Source: Hymenobacter elongatus
GTDB lineage: Bacteria > Bacteroidota > Bacteroidia > Cytophagales > Hymenobacteraceae
NCBI RefSeq assembly: GCF_004745955.1
Contig: NZ_SRLD01000007.1
Span: forward strand, 62,001-126,000
Reading direction: 5' to 3'
DNA: 64,000 nt
Shown here piece by piece: positions 52,377 to 60,045 of the stretch (its first letter is position 1; each line of letters begins with the position of its first letter). The notes below the pieces were generated by a model. It did not search any database, was not told where the DNA came from, and was given only the letters and a program-made list of their open reading frames with translations. The translations under genes were made by a program, and so were the position numbers.

Positions 52377-53180
52377 CTACCGGCCGGAGCGCAGGGCATC
52401 TTGGCGCATCCAGCCGGTGGTCGTTACGTTTTCCCAGTTGGTAAACGTGACGTACACGGCATCTCCGCTGGCTTCGCCCACCCGCACTTTGTCGCCCCGC
52501 ACGCAATGCGCTCTGCGCGGTTGGGTTAGGTCGGCAGAAGAATAGAAATAGGATTTGGCAACCTGCACCACGGCTAGTCCGGAGCCTCTGGCACCCGGAG
52601 CGGCCTTGCTGGCGGGCAACTCGGAAGCAGGCTCGGCTGCCGGGCGGTAGTCGGCTTCCGGAGCTACCGGCCCGCTGGGCGGGCGCACGGCCGGGCTGGG
52701 GCGGCGGCTACCAGCTACGGCACCGGCCGTTTTGCTCAACTCACCGGCCCTGAGCCACCCCACCACCGTCTGGCCGGCGGGGTTCACGAACCGGGTTTTC
52801 ACGAAGCCACTGCGTTCCTCCTCGCCGTGGAGTACGTCGCCGCGCAGCAGGTAGCGGCCGTTGGGTTTCGCAGCCTGGGGCGCGTCAAAGAAATAAGCGG
52901 TTTCGACCACCACCCGGTAGCGGCTCCCCGCGCCGGCCGCGCCGCTGGCAACTTCGGGCGCAGCAACGCCGGCTGTTTCATCGGCGGCGGGGGCTGAGGC
53001 TTCGGAAGCAGCGGGCTGCCGCACCCGCAGCTCCGAATTCTGGCGCGACTTCTCGTCGGAGCAGGCGCTGAGCCAGAGTACAGCGGTGCCCAGCAGCACT
53101 AGATGCGGCAGGGTGCGCCGCCTGGCTCCCGCGCTTACGGGCAGGAACAGGCTTACTTTCGGGGGAAGTTGATTGCTCAT
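52377..53180 (-). CDS. SH3-domain-containing lipoprotein
   Basis: 267 residues. A hydrophobic helix, LVLLGTAVLWLSAC, ends in a lipobox (LSAC) near residue 40, so the mature protein is predicted to be lipid-anchored. A low-complexity Ala/Pro/Glu region follows, then two SH3b-like repeats: YRVVVETAYFFDAPQAAKPN with LRGDVLHGEEERSGFVKTRF, and VVQVAKSYFYSSADLTQP with VRGDKVRVGEASGDAVYVTF. These are separated by a proline-rich linker. SH3b domains often bind peptidoglycan or peptides. The exact role is unknown. Confidence 0.78.
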   Translation of the reverse strand: MSNQLPPKVSLFLPVSAGARRRTLPHLVLLGTAVLWLSACSDEKSRQNSELRVRQPAASEASAPAADETAGVAAPEVASGAAGAGSRYRVVVETAYFFDAPQAAKPNGRYLLRGDVLHGEEERSGFVKTRFVNPAGQTVVGWLRAGELSKTAGAVAGSRRPSPAVRPPSGPVAPEADYRPAAEPASELPASKAAPGARGSGLAVVQVAKSYFYSSADLTQPRRAHCVRGDKVRVGEASGDAVYVTFTNWENVTTTGWMRQDALRSGR

Positions 53181-53437
53181 CGGCGTATCAGTTGTGGGGC
53201 CACGCGCAGTGCCGGCCTATACTGCGTACGTAAGCAAAGACAGCTCCGGCGATAGTGACGTAGCACATAGCTGCTCCATGCGGCACCCATCAGACGCGCT
53301 TTTTTGTTGAGTGGCCATAACTTTCCTCGAAGCTGCATGGTAGTAGCACCTCCCGGCAACGGGCGAGGCAGGCACCTCTCTCATTGCCAGCCGATGCACT
53401 CCAGCTCAACAGCACCCAGACTCACCACGCAAGGTCT

Positions 53438-54388
53438 ATGACTCCAGCAGCACCAGAACAACCGACCAGCACGTCCCCTACCGCTGCTCCCGGGCAGGCT
53501 ACCATTGTTTTGGCCGGTGCCACCGGTGCTCTGGGTCTGCTCATTGCGCACCACCTACGCAAACGAGGAGCTACGGTGCGGGCCCTGGTGCGGCCGGCCG
53601 CCAGTGCCAAAGCCGAGGCGGATTCGCTACGGCTGCAGGGCGTGGAAGTGGTGGCCGTGGAGTATAGCAACGCGGCGGAGCTGACAAAAGCCTGCGCCGG
53701 CGCGACCTGCGTAGTCTCGGCCTTGTCGGGGCTGCGGGCGGTGATTGTGGAAGCGCAGACCCAGCTGCTGGAAGCGGCCGTGGCCGCTGGCGTGCCGCGC
53801 TTTATTCCCTCCGACTTCTCCGCCGACTTCACCCGGCTGCCCGAGGGTTCCAACCGCAACTTCGACCTGCGTCGCGAGTTTGCCCGCCGGCTCGATCAGA
53901 CGCCCATCCAAGCCACGTCCATCTTCAATGGCATGTTTGCGGACCTACTCACGGGGCAGGCACCGGTGGTGTTGGCGGGCCCGCGCCGGGTGCTCTACTG
54001 GGGCAGCGCCGACCAGCCGCTGGACTTCACCACGATGGTAAACACCGCCGAGTTCACCGCTGCCGCTGCCCTCGATGCCACCACGCCCCGCTACCTGTGC
54101 GTGGCTGGCGAAGTAGCCAGCATCCGTGGGGTACAGGCTGCGGCCCAAGCCGCTACGGGCCAGCAATACAAGCTATTCCGGGCCGGCAGCCTGGGGTTCC
54201 TCGGCACCATGATTAAGGTAACCAAGACCCTGATGCCGGCCACAAACGAGGTATTTCCGCCGTGGCAGGGCATGCAATACCTCCACAACATGCTCAGCGG
54301 CCAAGCCAAGCTTCCCACGCTGGACAATACCCGGTATCCGGAAATCAGGTGGACGCCGGTGCGGGAAGTATTGGCTACGAACAAGTAG
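53438..54388 (+). CDS. NmrA-family NAD(P)-binding protein, copy 1
   Basis: 316 residues from the ATG at 53438. After a disordered Pro/Thr/Ala leader it has the Rossmann motif TIVLAGATGALGLLIAHHLR, then ATCVVSALSGLRAVIVEAQT, AVAAGVPRFIPSDFSADF and NRNFDLRREFARRLDQTPIQ. This atypical short-chain dehydrogenase group includes NmrA-like redox sensors and isoflavone-reductase-like enzymes. The tyrosine/lysine pair of classical SDRs is not obvious. It is clearly a paralogue of the 56.4-kb gene, which shares the FIPSDF and NRNFDLRREF blocks. The two flank an AraC regulator. Confidence 0.87.
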   Translation: MTPAAPEQPTSTSPTAAPGQATIVLAGATGALGLLIAHHLRKRGATVRALVRPAASAKAEADSLRLQGVEVVAVEYSNAAELTKACAGATCVVSALSGLRAVIVEAQTQLLEAAVAAGVPRFIPSDFSADFTRLPEGSNRNFDLRREFARRLDQTPIQATSIFNGMFADLLTGQAPVVLAGPRRVLYWGSADQPLDFTTMVNTAEFTAAAALDATTPRYLCVAGEVASIRGVQAAAQAATGQQYKLFRAGSLGFLGTMIKVTKTLMPATNEVFPPWQGMQYLHNMLSGQAKLPTLDNTRYPEIRWTPVREVLATNK

Positions 54389-54472
54389 CGGCACCTGGCT
54401 GGTTCTTTCCCACTCCAGCAGGCGGGCCGCGCTGCTTGCTGCCGCAGACTGGCACCAACTGCTTGTATCTAT

Positions 54473-54520
54473 CAACCAAAAAAGTGCCGGCCGGATCATC
54501 CGGACGGCATTTTTTGGTTG
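54473..54520. terminator. Bidirectional terminator after the first NmrA gene
   Basis: AACCAAAAAA and TTTTTTGGTT flank a GCCGGCCGGAT/ATCCGGACGGC stem (one mismatch). Both strands end in a T-run. A shell-A repeat starts at the next base. Confidence 0.85.
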
Positions 54521-54681
54521 AAGCTGTTTAAAAAGTCTGTCGCACGTCATGCTTGATCTGGCGTCCGCGCAGCCGAAGCATCTCGCGTGCAATGGTAAGT
54601 TGAGTAGTACTGCACGCGAGATGCTTCGACAAGCGGACGCCAGATCAAGCATGACGTGCGACAGACTTTTTAAACAGCTTC
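54521..54681. repeat. Shell A with core P (copy 12), near-perfect 161-bp palindrome
   Basis: The ends GAAGCTGTTTAAAAAGTCTG and CAGACTTTTTAAACAGCTTC are exact complements. The pairing continues through GTCATGCTTGATCTGGCGTC, almost the whole length, with one short mismatched patch in the left arm. Confidence 0.9.
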
Positions 54682-54808
54682 ACGAATAGCGTAGCAAGTA
54701 TAAGCACAGAATGACTTGGTAGCTGCTGGCACAACTATGCGCAGCGTTACGAAAAACAGGAGCCCGGCCAGCTGAACATTCCGGCGCTGGCCGGGCTACC
54801 TCCTTCTT

Positions 54809-55684
54809 ATGCCCGCTCCCATGAACCACCCCAGCACTTCCGAGATGTACGGCCGCCCGGCACTGGAAACCAGTGCCGGCCAAGCGTGGCCAGGGCTACG
54901 ACTAGAGCGCTACCAACTGGAAGCCATGGCGTTGCCGGCGCACTTTCACGCGCAGCACCTGCTCATCCTCCACCAGGGAGCCCAGCCCGTGCGCTCGAGC
55001 CGCCGGAGCGGGAGCCGACTGGAAGAAGACGTGTTCCGCGCCGGCGACGCGGGCCTGTATCCCGGCGGCGAATACGGCCCCTTGGCCTGGAACGGGCCGG
55101 CCGACGTCATTCATGTGCACGTAGACGCCCCGGCGCTGGAAACCCGCGCCCGCCAGGGCCTCGACCTGGCGCACTTCGCCCTGCGCGACCGGTTCCGATT
55201 CGAAGATGGGCTGCTGAACCAGCTGGGGCGGCAGCTGCTGATGGCGGCTAGCGGCCAGCACGCGCTGGGACGGCTCTACGTGGAGTCGCTGGCCAACGCC
55301 TTGAGCTACCACCTCATTGAGCACCATGCCACCTACGAGCGCCGCATTGCGGGCACTGGCTCCTCGCTGCCCGCCCCGGTACTGGCCCGCATCGATGCCT
55401 ACCTGGAAGCTGCCGCCGAGCAGACCGTCACGCTGGAAATACTGGCCGGCCTAGCCAATTTGAGCGTGTTTCACTTCGCCCGCCGCTTCAAGCACACTAC
55501 TGGCCTCTCGCCCTACCAATATGTATTGGGGTGGAAAATCAGGCGGGCCCAACAGCTGCTGCGCGCCGGCGACTTGCCTCTAGCCAGCATCAGCGACGCG
55601 CTGGGCTTTGCTTCGCCCACGCACTTTTCGGCCGCCTTCAAGCGGGCTGTAGGCCTGAGCCCCCGGCAGTTTCAGCGGGGCTAA
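54809..55684 (+). CDS. AraC-family transcriptional regulator
   Basis: 291 residues. The N-terminal cupin-like sensor (PAHFHAQHLLILHQGAQPVR, FRAGDAGLYPGGEYGPLAW) is followed by the two helix-turn-helix motifs: LEILAGLANLSVFHFARRFK and PLASISDALGFASPTHFSAA, joined by TGLSPYQYVLGWKIRRAQQL. The end, FKRAVGLSPRQFQ, is the usual AraC finish. It probably regulates a neighbouring gene. The two NmrA genes and the hydrolase are the obvious candidates (inference). The start is 54809 or 54821 (MNHPSTS). Confidence 0.92.
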   Translation: MPAPMNHPSTSEMYGRPALETSAGQAWPGLRLERYQLEAMALPAHFHAQHLLILHQGAQPVRSSRRSGSRLEEDVFRAGDAGLYPGGEYGPLAWNGPADVIHVHVDAPALETRARQGLDLAHFALRDRFRFEDGLLNQLGRQLLMAASGQHALGRLYVESLANALSYHLIEHHATYERRIAGTGSSLPAPVLARIDAYLEAAAEQTVTLEILAGLANLSVFHFARRFKHTTGLSPYQYVLGWKIRRAQQLLRAGDLPLASISDALGFASPTHFSAAFKRAVGLSPRQFQRG

Positions 55685-55701
55685 CTATAAGAGTCGGCAA
55701 A

Positions 55702-56006
55702 AGCGGGTTTGGGATTTTACTTTTCGTGTCATGCTTGATTTGGCGTCCGCTTGGCGAAGCATCTCTACTGCCAAACTAGAGCAAATTTCAGGTCGGTGTA
55801 CGGCATGTAGCGACGCGACCCTTCGCGTCTCGGCGTTGAACGATGCGGGAACATTAAACGGCGCGAACAGCAGACGCGAAGGGTCGCGTCTCTACACCCC
55901 TACAGCAACCCAAGAACCGCTCTAAGTCTGATTACTACTGCGGTAGAGATGCTTCGACAAGCTCAGCATGACGGAATCGATTTATTTAAATATTCCCAAA
56001 CACGCT
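55702..56006. repeat. Three-layer nested repeat: shell B, core P (copy 13), element R
   Basis: Shell B ends AGCGGGTTTGGGATTTT and TATTCCCAAACACGCT enclose core P (55728-55972). Its centre is split by element R at 55777-55924. On removing R, the core continues into GATTACTACTGCGGTAGAGA as in other copies. Confidence 0.85.
55777..55924. repeat. 148-bp element R, copy 3
   Basis: From TAGAGCAAATTTCAGGTCGG to AAGAACCGCTCTA, matching copy 2 almost base for base; ends TAGAGC/GCTCTA are inverted repeats. Confidence 0.9.
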
Positions 56007-56420
56007 CTTAGCGCGATTTCGCGGTCTGTGGATGCTGTACCGCGCAGTGTTACTGCGCGACACCCGGCACGAGCCGACGGTGGCCGTCCGCAATGCCGCG
56101 CGAAGGCAACCTTCGCGGTACCCAGAGGCGGCACGCTGAACCCGGAACCGTCCCTGGTATCAGCGCAACGCGAGCTGTCTCGCGCTCCGCCCTTGCGGCA
56201 CAGAATGCTCGACAGGACGTTCGGACAAGGTTAAATACCCCAAAAGTGCTGCTACTCACATCGCCTGGCTCATCCGTTAGTGCCCGCCCGACTGGCAGAA
56301 CAGCAAGAATTTGACAGAACAACGCAAGAATCGGAAGGGCGGCCGGGTAGAGGATGCGGAAGTTTGTATCACGCAACAAGGCCGCGCAAAAGCGGCCATC
56401 CTGTACTCAACCCAACCGAT
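56007..56420. other. Gap with GC-rich hairpins upstream of the second NmrA gene
   Basis: Contains self-complementary pieces such as TACCGCGCAGTGTTACTGCGCG and CGCGAAGGCAACCTTCGCGGTA, and GCGAGCTGTCTCGCGCTC. They look like another family of small palindromes. No gene is seen. Confidence 0.5.
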
Positions 56421-57326
56421 ATGAACACGACCATTTTAGTAGCCGGCGGCACCGGAAACCTCGGCCACCGCATCATCACGGCACTCCTCCGGCGCGGGGC
56501 CACCGTGCGGGCCGTAGTGCGCCCCGGATCCGACCCCGCCAAAGTAGACGAGCTAAGCAGCCTCGGCGTGGATGTGCGGCGCGTTGACATGGCCGACGTG
56601 GCGGCGCTTACCCAGGCCTGTGCCGACGTAGCCTGCGTGGTATCGGCCCTGGCCGGCTTGCGCGACGTTATCGTGGACGGCCAGTCGGTGCTGCTGGCGG
56701 CGGCCGTGGCGGCCGGCGTGCCCCGCTTCATTCCCTCCGACTTTGCCAGCGACTACACCCAGCAGGCCCCCGGCGAGAACCGCAACTTCGACCTGCGCCG
56801 CGAGTTTCAGCAGCGTCTCGATCAGGCCTCCATCGGGGCCACGTCCATCCTCAACGGGGGCTTTGCCGAGCTGCTGACCTACAACATTCCGCTGCTCGAT
56901 TTCAAGAAGCAGCAGGTCGGCTACTGGGAAGATGCCGACTGGCGCATCGATTTCACGACCATGGACGACACGGCCGCCTACACCGCCGCCGCCGCCCTCG
57001 ACGCGGCCACGCCCCGCTTTCTGCGCATTGCCAGCTTCCAGAGTAGCCCCCAGGAGCTGGCGGCCGTGGCCGAAGAGGCCGGAAAAGGTCATTTTGAAGT
57101 GGTGAAGCTGGGCTCCCGGGCTGATTTGGCCCGCCATATTCAGCACGCCCGCGCGGCCAATCCTGCCGGCGAGCAGGACCTCTACGCCAACTGGCAGCAG
57201 ATGCAGTACATGCTGAGCATGTTCAGCGTGCAGAACAACCCGCTCGACAACCACCGCTACCCCGACCTGACCTGGACCAGCGCCGCCGGGCTATTAGGCC
57301 CCAACGCCCAAAGCCCAGCCAAGTGA
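56421..57326 (+). CDS. NmrA-family NAD(P)-binding protein, copy 2
   Basis: 301 residues from the ATG at 56421. The Rossmann motif is TTILVAGGTGNLGHRIITAL, followed by ACVVSALAGLRDVIVDGQSV, AAGVPRFIPSDFASDY and NRNFDLRREFQQRLDQASIG, closely parallel to the 53.4-kb paralogue. The second half, LLDFKKQQVGYWEDADWRID, differs more, so the two proteins may have diverged in substrate or partner. The stop overlaps the GTG start of the hydrolase gene (GTGA), so the pair is translationally coupled. Confidence 0.88.
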   Translation: MNTTILVAGGTGNLGHRIITALLRRGATVRAVVRPGSDPAKVDELSSLGVDVRRVDMADVAALTQACADVACVVSALAGLRDVIVDGQSVLLAAAVAAGVPRFIPSDFASDYTQQAPGENRNFDLRREFQQRLDQASIGATSILNGGFAELLTYNIPLLDFKKQQVGYWEDADWRIDFTTMDDTAAYTAAAALDAATPRFLRIASFQSSPQELAAVAEEAGKGHFEVVKLGSRADLARHIQHARAANPAGEQDLYANWQQMQYMLSMFSVQNNPLDNHRYPDLTWTSAAGLLGPNAQSPAK

Positions 57327-58234
57327 AAACCCCAGATCCTTACTCCGACGAGGAGCTGCTCCGGAAGCTGCCGGGTTTCACCAACCACTACGCCACCGTC
57401 AATAGCGTGCAGCTGCACTACGTGGAAGGTGGCAGCGGGCAGCCGCTGATTTGCCTGCCCGGCTGGCCCCAAACCTGGTATTCCTACCACCCCATAGCGC
57501 CGGTGCCGGCCAAAAAGTACCGCGTCATTATCGTGGATATCCGAGGCATGGGCAGCTCCGACAAGCCGGTGGCGGGCTACGACAAGAAAACCATGGCCCG
57601 GGACATGTATGAGCTGCTGCAACACCTGGGTCTGCACAAAGTATCCGTGCTGGGGCACGACATCGGCGGCATGGTCGCCCTCAGCTTTGCGTTCAACTAT
57701 CCGGCAGCCACCGACAAGCTCATCGTGGCCGATGGCTCGCACCCGAGCGAGGGAATGATGCACATGCCGATGCTGCCGGCCGCCGGCTCGTTTGCCGGAA
57801 AAATGGACGGCAATATGCCCTACGTGTGGTGGATGGCCTTTAACCAGGTCAAAGACCTGCCCGAGAAGCTGCTGGAAGGAAGGTTTCAGCACCTGCTGGA
57901 CTGGCTCTTTGAGTACGTGATACTGGATGCCAGCCGCATGTCGGCCTTCGACCGGGCCGTGTATGCGTCCGTCTACAACAAGGCCGAGAACATCAGGGCC
58001 TCCAACGCCTGGTACCAAGCCTTTGCCCAGGACATGGAAGATGCTGCAACGTATCCGGTCCTGACCATGCCGGTCTTAGGCATTGGCAGCTACGTGTCCT
58101 ACGAAAATATCAGGCAGGGCTTGCCCTTTGTGGCACCACACGCCCAGGTAGTCGGCATTTTAGATAGTGGCCACTATCTGTTTGAGGAAAAGCCCGCCCA
58201 GGTGCTGGAGGCGGTGCTGGGCTTCCTACAATAA
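57323..58234 (+). CDS. Alpha/beta hydrolase (epoxide hydrolase/haloalkane dehalogenase-like)
   Basis: 303 residues from a GTG start that overlaps the NmrA stop. The oxyanion region is LICLPGWPQTWYSYHPIAPV, the strand VIIVDIRGMGSSDKP follows, and the nucleophile elbow is VSVLGHDIGGMVALSFAF (Asp in GHDIGG, as in epoxide hydrolases and dehalogenases). A cap region holds WWMAFNQVKDLP, and the catalytic histidine is in LDSGHYLFEEKPAQVL. The substrate is unknown. Coupling with an NmrA-type reductase suggests a small detoxification or secondary-metabolite unit. Confidence 0.9.
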   Translation: MKTPDPYSDEELLRKLPGFTNHYATVNSVQLHYVEGGSGQPLICLPGWPQTWYSYHPIAPVPAKKYRVIIVDIRGMGSSDKPVAGYDKKTMARDMYELLQHLGLHKVSVLGHDIGGMVALSFAFNYPAATDKLIVADGSHPSEGMMHMPMLPAAGSFAGKMDGNMPYVWWMAFNQVKDLPEKLLEGRFQHLLDWLFEYVILDASRMSAFDRAVYASVYNKAENIRASNAWYQAFAQDMEDAATYPVLTMPVLGIGSYVSYENIRQGLPFVAPHAQVVGILDSGHYLFEEKPAQVLEAVLGFLQ

Positions 58235-58438
58235 GCTCCCATTGAGAAGGCAGCAGTAGTCTGGTGCAGCGCCTGCCGCGCTGGCCGCAGTATCTCTACC
58301 GCCGGAGCAACTGGATTGCCAGAGCACGCGCAATGCCTCGGGAAGCTTTGCCGGACGAAAACGACGTTTTTGTGCGGCTCAGACTTGCTCGATAGTGGTG
58401 TTGCTGAAGCGGGTGCGTACTGGAGGCCCAGGCAATGA

Positions 58439-58482
58439 AAACCAACAGCCCCGCCGAAAAATGTCAGCGGGGCTGTTGGTTT
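58439..58482 (+). terminator. Intrinsic terminator downstream of the hydrolase
   Basis: AACCAACAGCCCCGC and GCGGGGCTGTTGGTT pair perfectly around 12 bases, followed by TTTAAT. It is flanked by A-runs upstream, so it also serves the convergent gene at 58.6 kb. Confidence 0.9.
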
Positions 58483-58604
58483 TAATAAGCAATTACCGCC
58501 CCCATAACCGGATCGGCCTTGTTGGATACCGCTCTACTGCCTGAGCCTGACCAGCGCGAATGTAAGGTCGGGGGGGCTCTCGGTCTGAAGTAGCCTTTAA
58601 AGCC

Positions 58605-59045
58605 CTAGGAGCACTCCTCGACCGTAACCCAGGGCCGGAGCGCTTCCAGCACCCGGTCGCTGCTAAACTGCACGCTGAGGGCCTCGCCGTGGCAGTCGAT
58701 GGTAGTGCTGTAGGTGGTGGACCAGAGAAACTTCTGCCCCCGAACCGGCCCGAAAGCCGACCAGGGAATAACCAGCGGCGGGTGGCCAATAAACAAAATA
58801 GCCCAGGTGGTCAGCACCAGGCCCTCGGGGGCAATTCCGGCAGTAGCAGCGTTTTTATAGCTCACAACGCCAATGCTGAAGTAGGTCATGAGTATGCTAG
58901 TGGCAACAGTGGGCTTCTCACTCACGGCATACTGCTTCGCCAAGTGGCCCCAGCCCATCCGGGAAAGCATGGTGCTTATCAGCCCAATAAAGGCTACGAC
59001 TACGGGAATAAACAACAGCGGTAACCAAGGCACAAGTGGATGCAT
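58605..59045 (-). CDS. Small membrane protein of unknown function
   Basis: 146 residues from the ATG at 59045 (MHPLVPWLPLLFIPVVVAFI). One long N-terminal membrane segment is followed by a compact domain with FSIGVVSYKNAATAGIAPEG, LVLTTWAILFIGHPPLVIPW and a conserved-looking SAFGPVRGQKFLWSTTYSTT end. That order (helix, then a short beta domain reading as PH-like strands) is seen in DUF-type membrane proteins. I cannot name it. The frame is open upstream to 59267 but without conservation features. Confidence 0.6.
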   Translation of the reverse strand: MHPLVPWLPLLFIPVVVAFIGLISTMLSRMGWGHLAKQYAVSEKPTVATSILMTYFSIGVVSYKNAATAGIAPEGLVLTTWAILFIGHPPLVIPWSAFGPVRGQKFLWSTTYSTTIDCHGEALSVQFSSDRVLEALRPWVTVEECS

Positions 59046-59279
59046 GCCCCAAAATACGCTGTCAACGAGTGCGGGTTGGAATGTGGGCAGCGGGGTTGGA
59101 CTTGCGGAACAGACCAACGGCAACCCGACGCAAGTCTGCCTTTTGGGCAAGTTGGTAGTGGATGCCGCTTCGTTTTGGGCAGCTAAGCCTGCTTGGGACA
59201 AAAAGCGCTGCTCCTCGCCGGTAGCGAGGCATAATTGACATTTCCACCGCCGGCCCCAAACCGGCACGAACCGACTGAC

Positions 59280-59702
59280 TTAGAGTCGCGCAACCGGCAC
59301 TACCGGCCGGGGACCGAGGGCCAGGCGCAGGCTGAACAGCGCCAGCAGCAGCGTCATCGGGGTAAACACGGCCTTCTCCACGGCATTGGTCGAGAGCAGG
59401 TTACCGACGGTGTTCAGCAGAAACAGGCCCGCCATAAGCCAGAGCGCACCCCGAAGCACCCCCGCACCAACTGCTGCTTTCCAGTGGCCGACCCACACCG
59501 CTACCACCCCAAACATCAGCGCGTTCAAGGCTATGGATACGGTTTCGAAAACCAGCATCTGCGAGTGGGTTTGCAGGCGCCCGCCCCACACTATGCCAAA
59601 GGGAATGATGCCCGTGATAACCAGACCGTGAAATAGCACTACCAGGGCAAAAATGACCAGCAGGATGGTAGCGGCCAGGCGTTCGGAGAACAGCAGTTTC
59701 AT
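59280..59702 (-). CDS. Four-helix membrane protein of unknown function
   Basis: 140 residues with four hydrophobic segments: AATILLVIFALVVLFHGLVI, SIALNALMFGVVAVWVG, LRGALWLMAGLFLLNTVGNL and FTPMTLLLALFSLRLALG. The LFLLNTVGNLLSTNAVEK stretch is typical of DUF-type four-helix proteins found in many Bacteroidota. No function can be inferred. It is read toward the 58.6-kb gene on the same strand. Confidence 0.7.
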   Translation of the reverse strand: MKLLFSERLAATILLVIFALVVLFHGLVITGIIPFGIVWGGRLQTHSQMLVFETVSIALNALMFGVVAVWVGHWKAAVGAGVLRGALWLMAGLFLLNTVGNLLSTNAVEKAVFTPMTLLLALFSLRLALGPRPVVPVARL

Positions 59703-59910
59703 GGTGGAGAAAGGGCAACAGGAGGAAGACCAAGAAGATGTTGGTACTCGCTCGCAGGGCAGCCAAGAGTGCCCTGCAAGCTACGAAATACGCAATTCAG
59801 GCGCAAACCCGGCCGGGCGTCTGGGCTGGCGCAGGGCGGGACACTGGAAACGAAGCCTCCCCCCGAAACCGCTCTGATTTTCCTTAAGCGGCACAGCAAC
59901 GACTTACCAC

Positions 59911-59974
59911 TGGCGCGGCAGTGAGGGTACAACCTCCACGGTAAGGTGAGCCACGAGCGACAAGCTCGCGCCAG
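59911..59974. repeat. 64-bp repeat C, copy 1
   Basis: From TGGCGCGGCAGTGAGGGTAC to CAAGCTCGCGCCAG. The ends TGGCGCG/CGCGCCA are inverted, and a second copy lies at 61618. Confidence 0.75.
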
Positions 59975-60045
59975 ATTGGGCCGGAGTGGTGCTGACTAGT
60001 CACGCGGCACCGATGCCTGGCGGCAATTGAGTATGCCGGGCCGGA

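Noticed and set aside
30255-56006. CRISPR array
   Set aside because: Repeats are dispersed between genes, palindromic over their length and irregularly spaced, with no spacers or cas genes.
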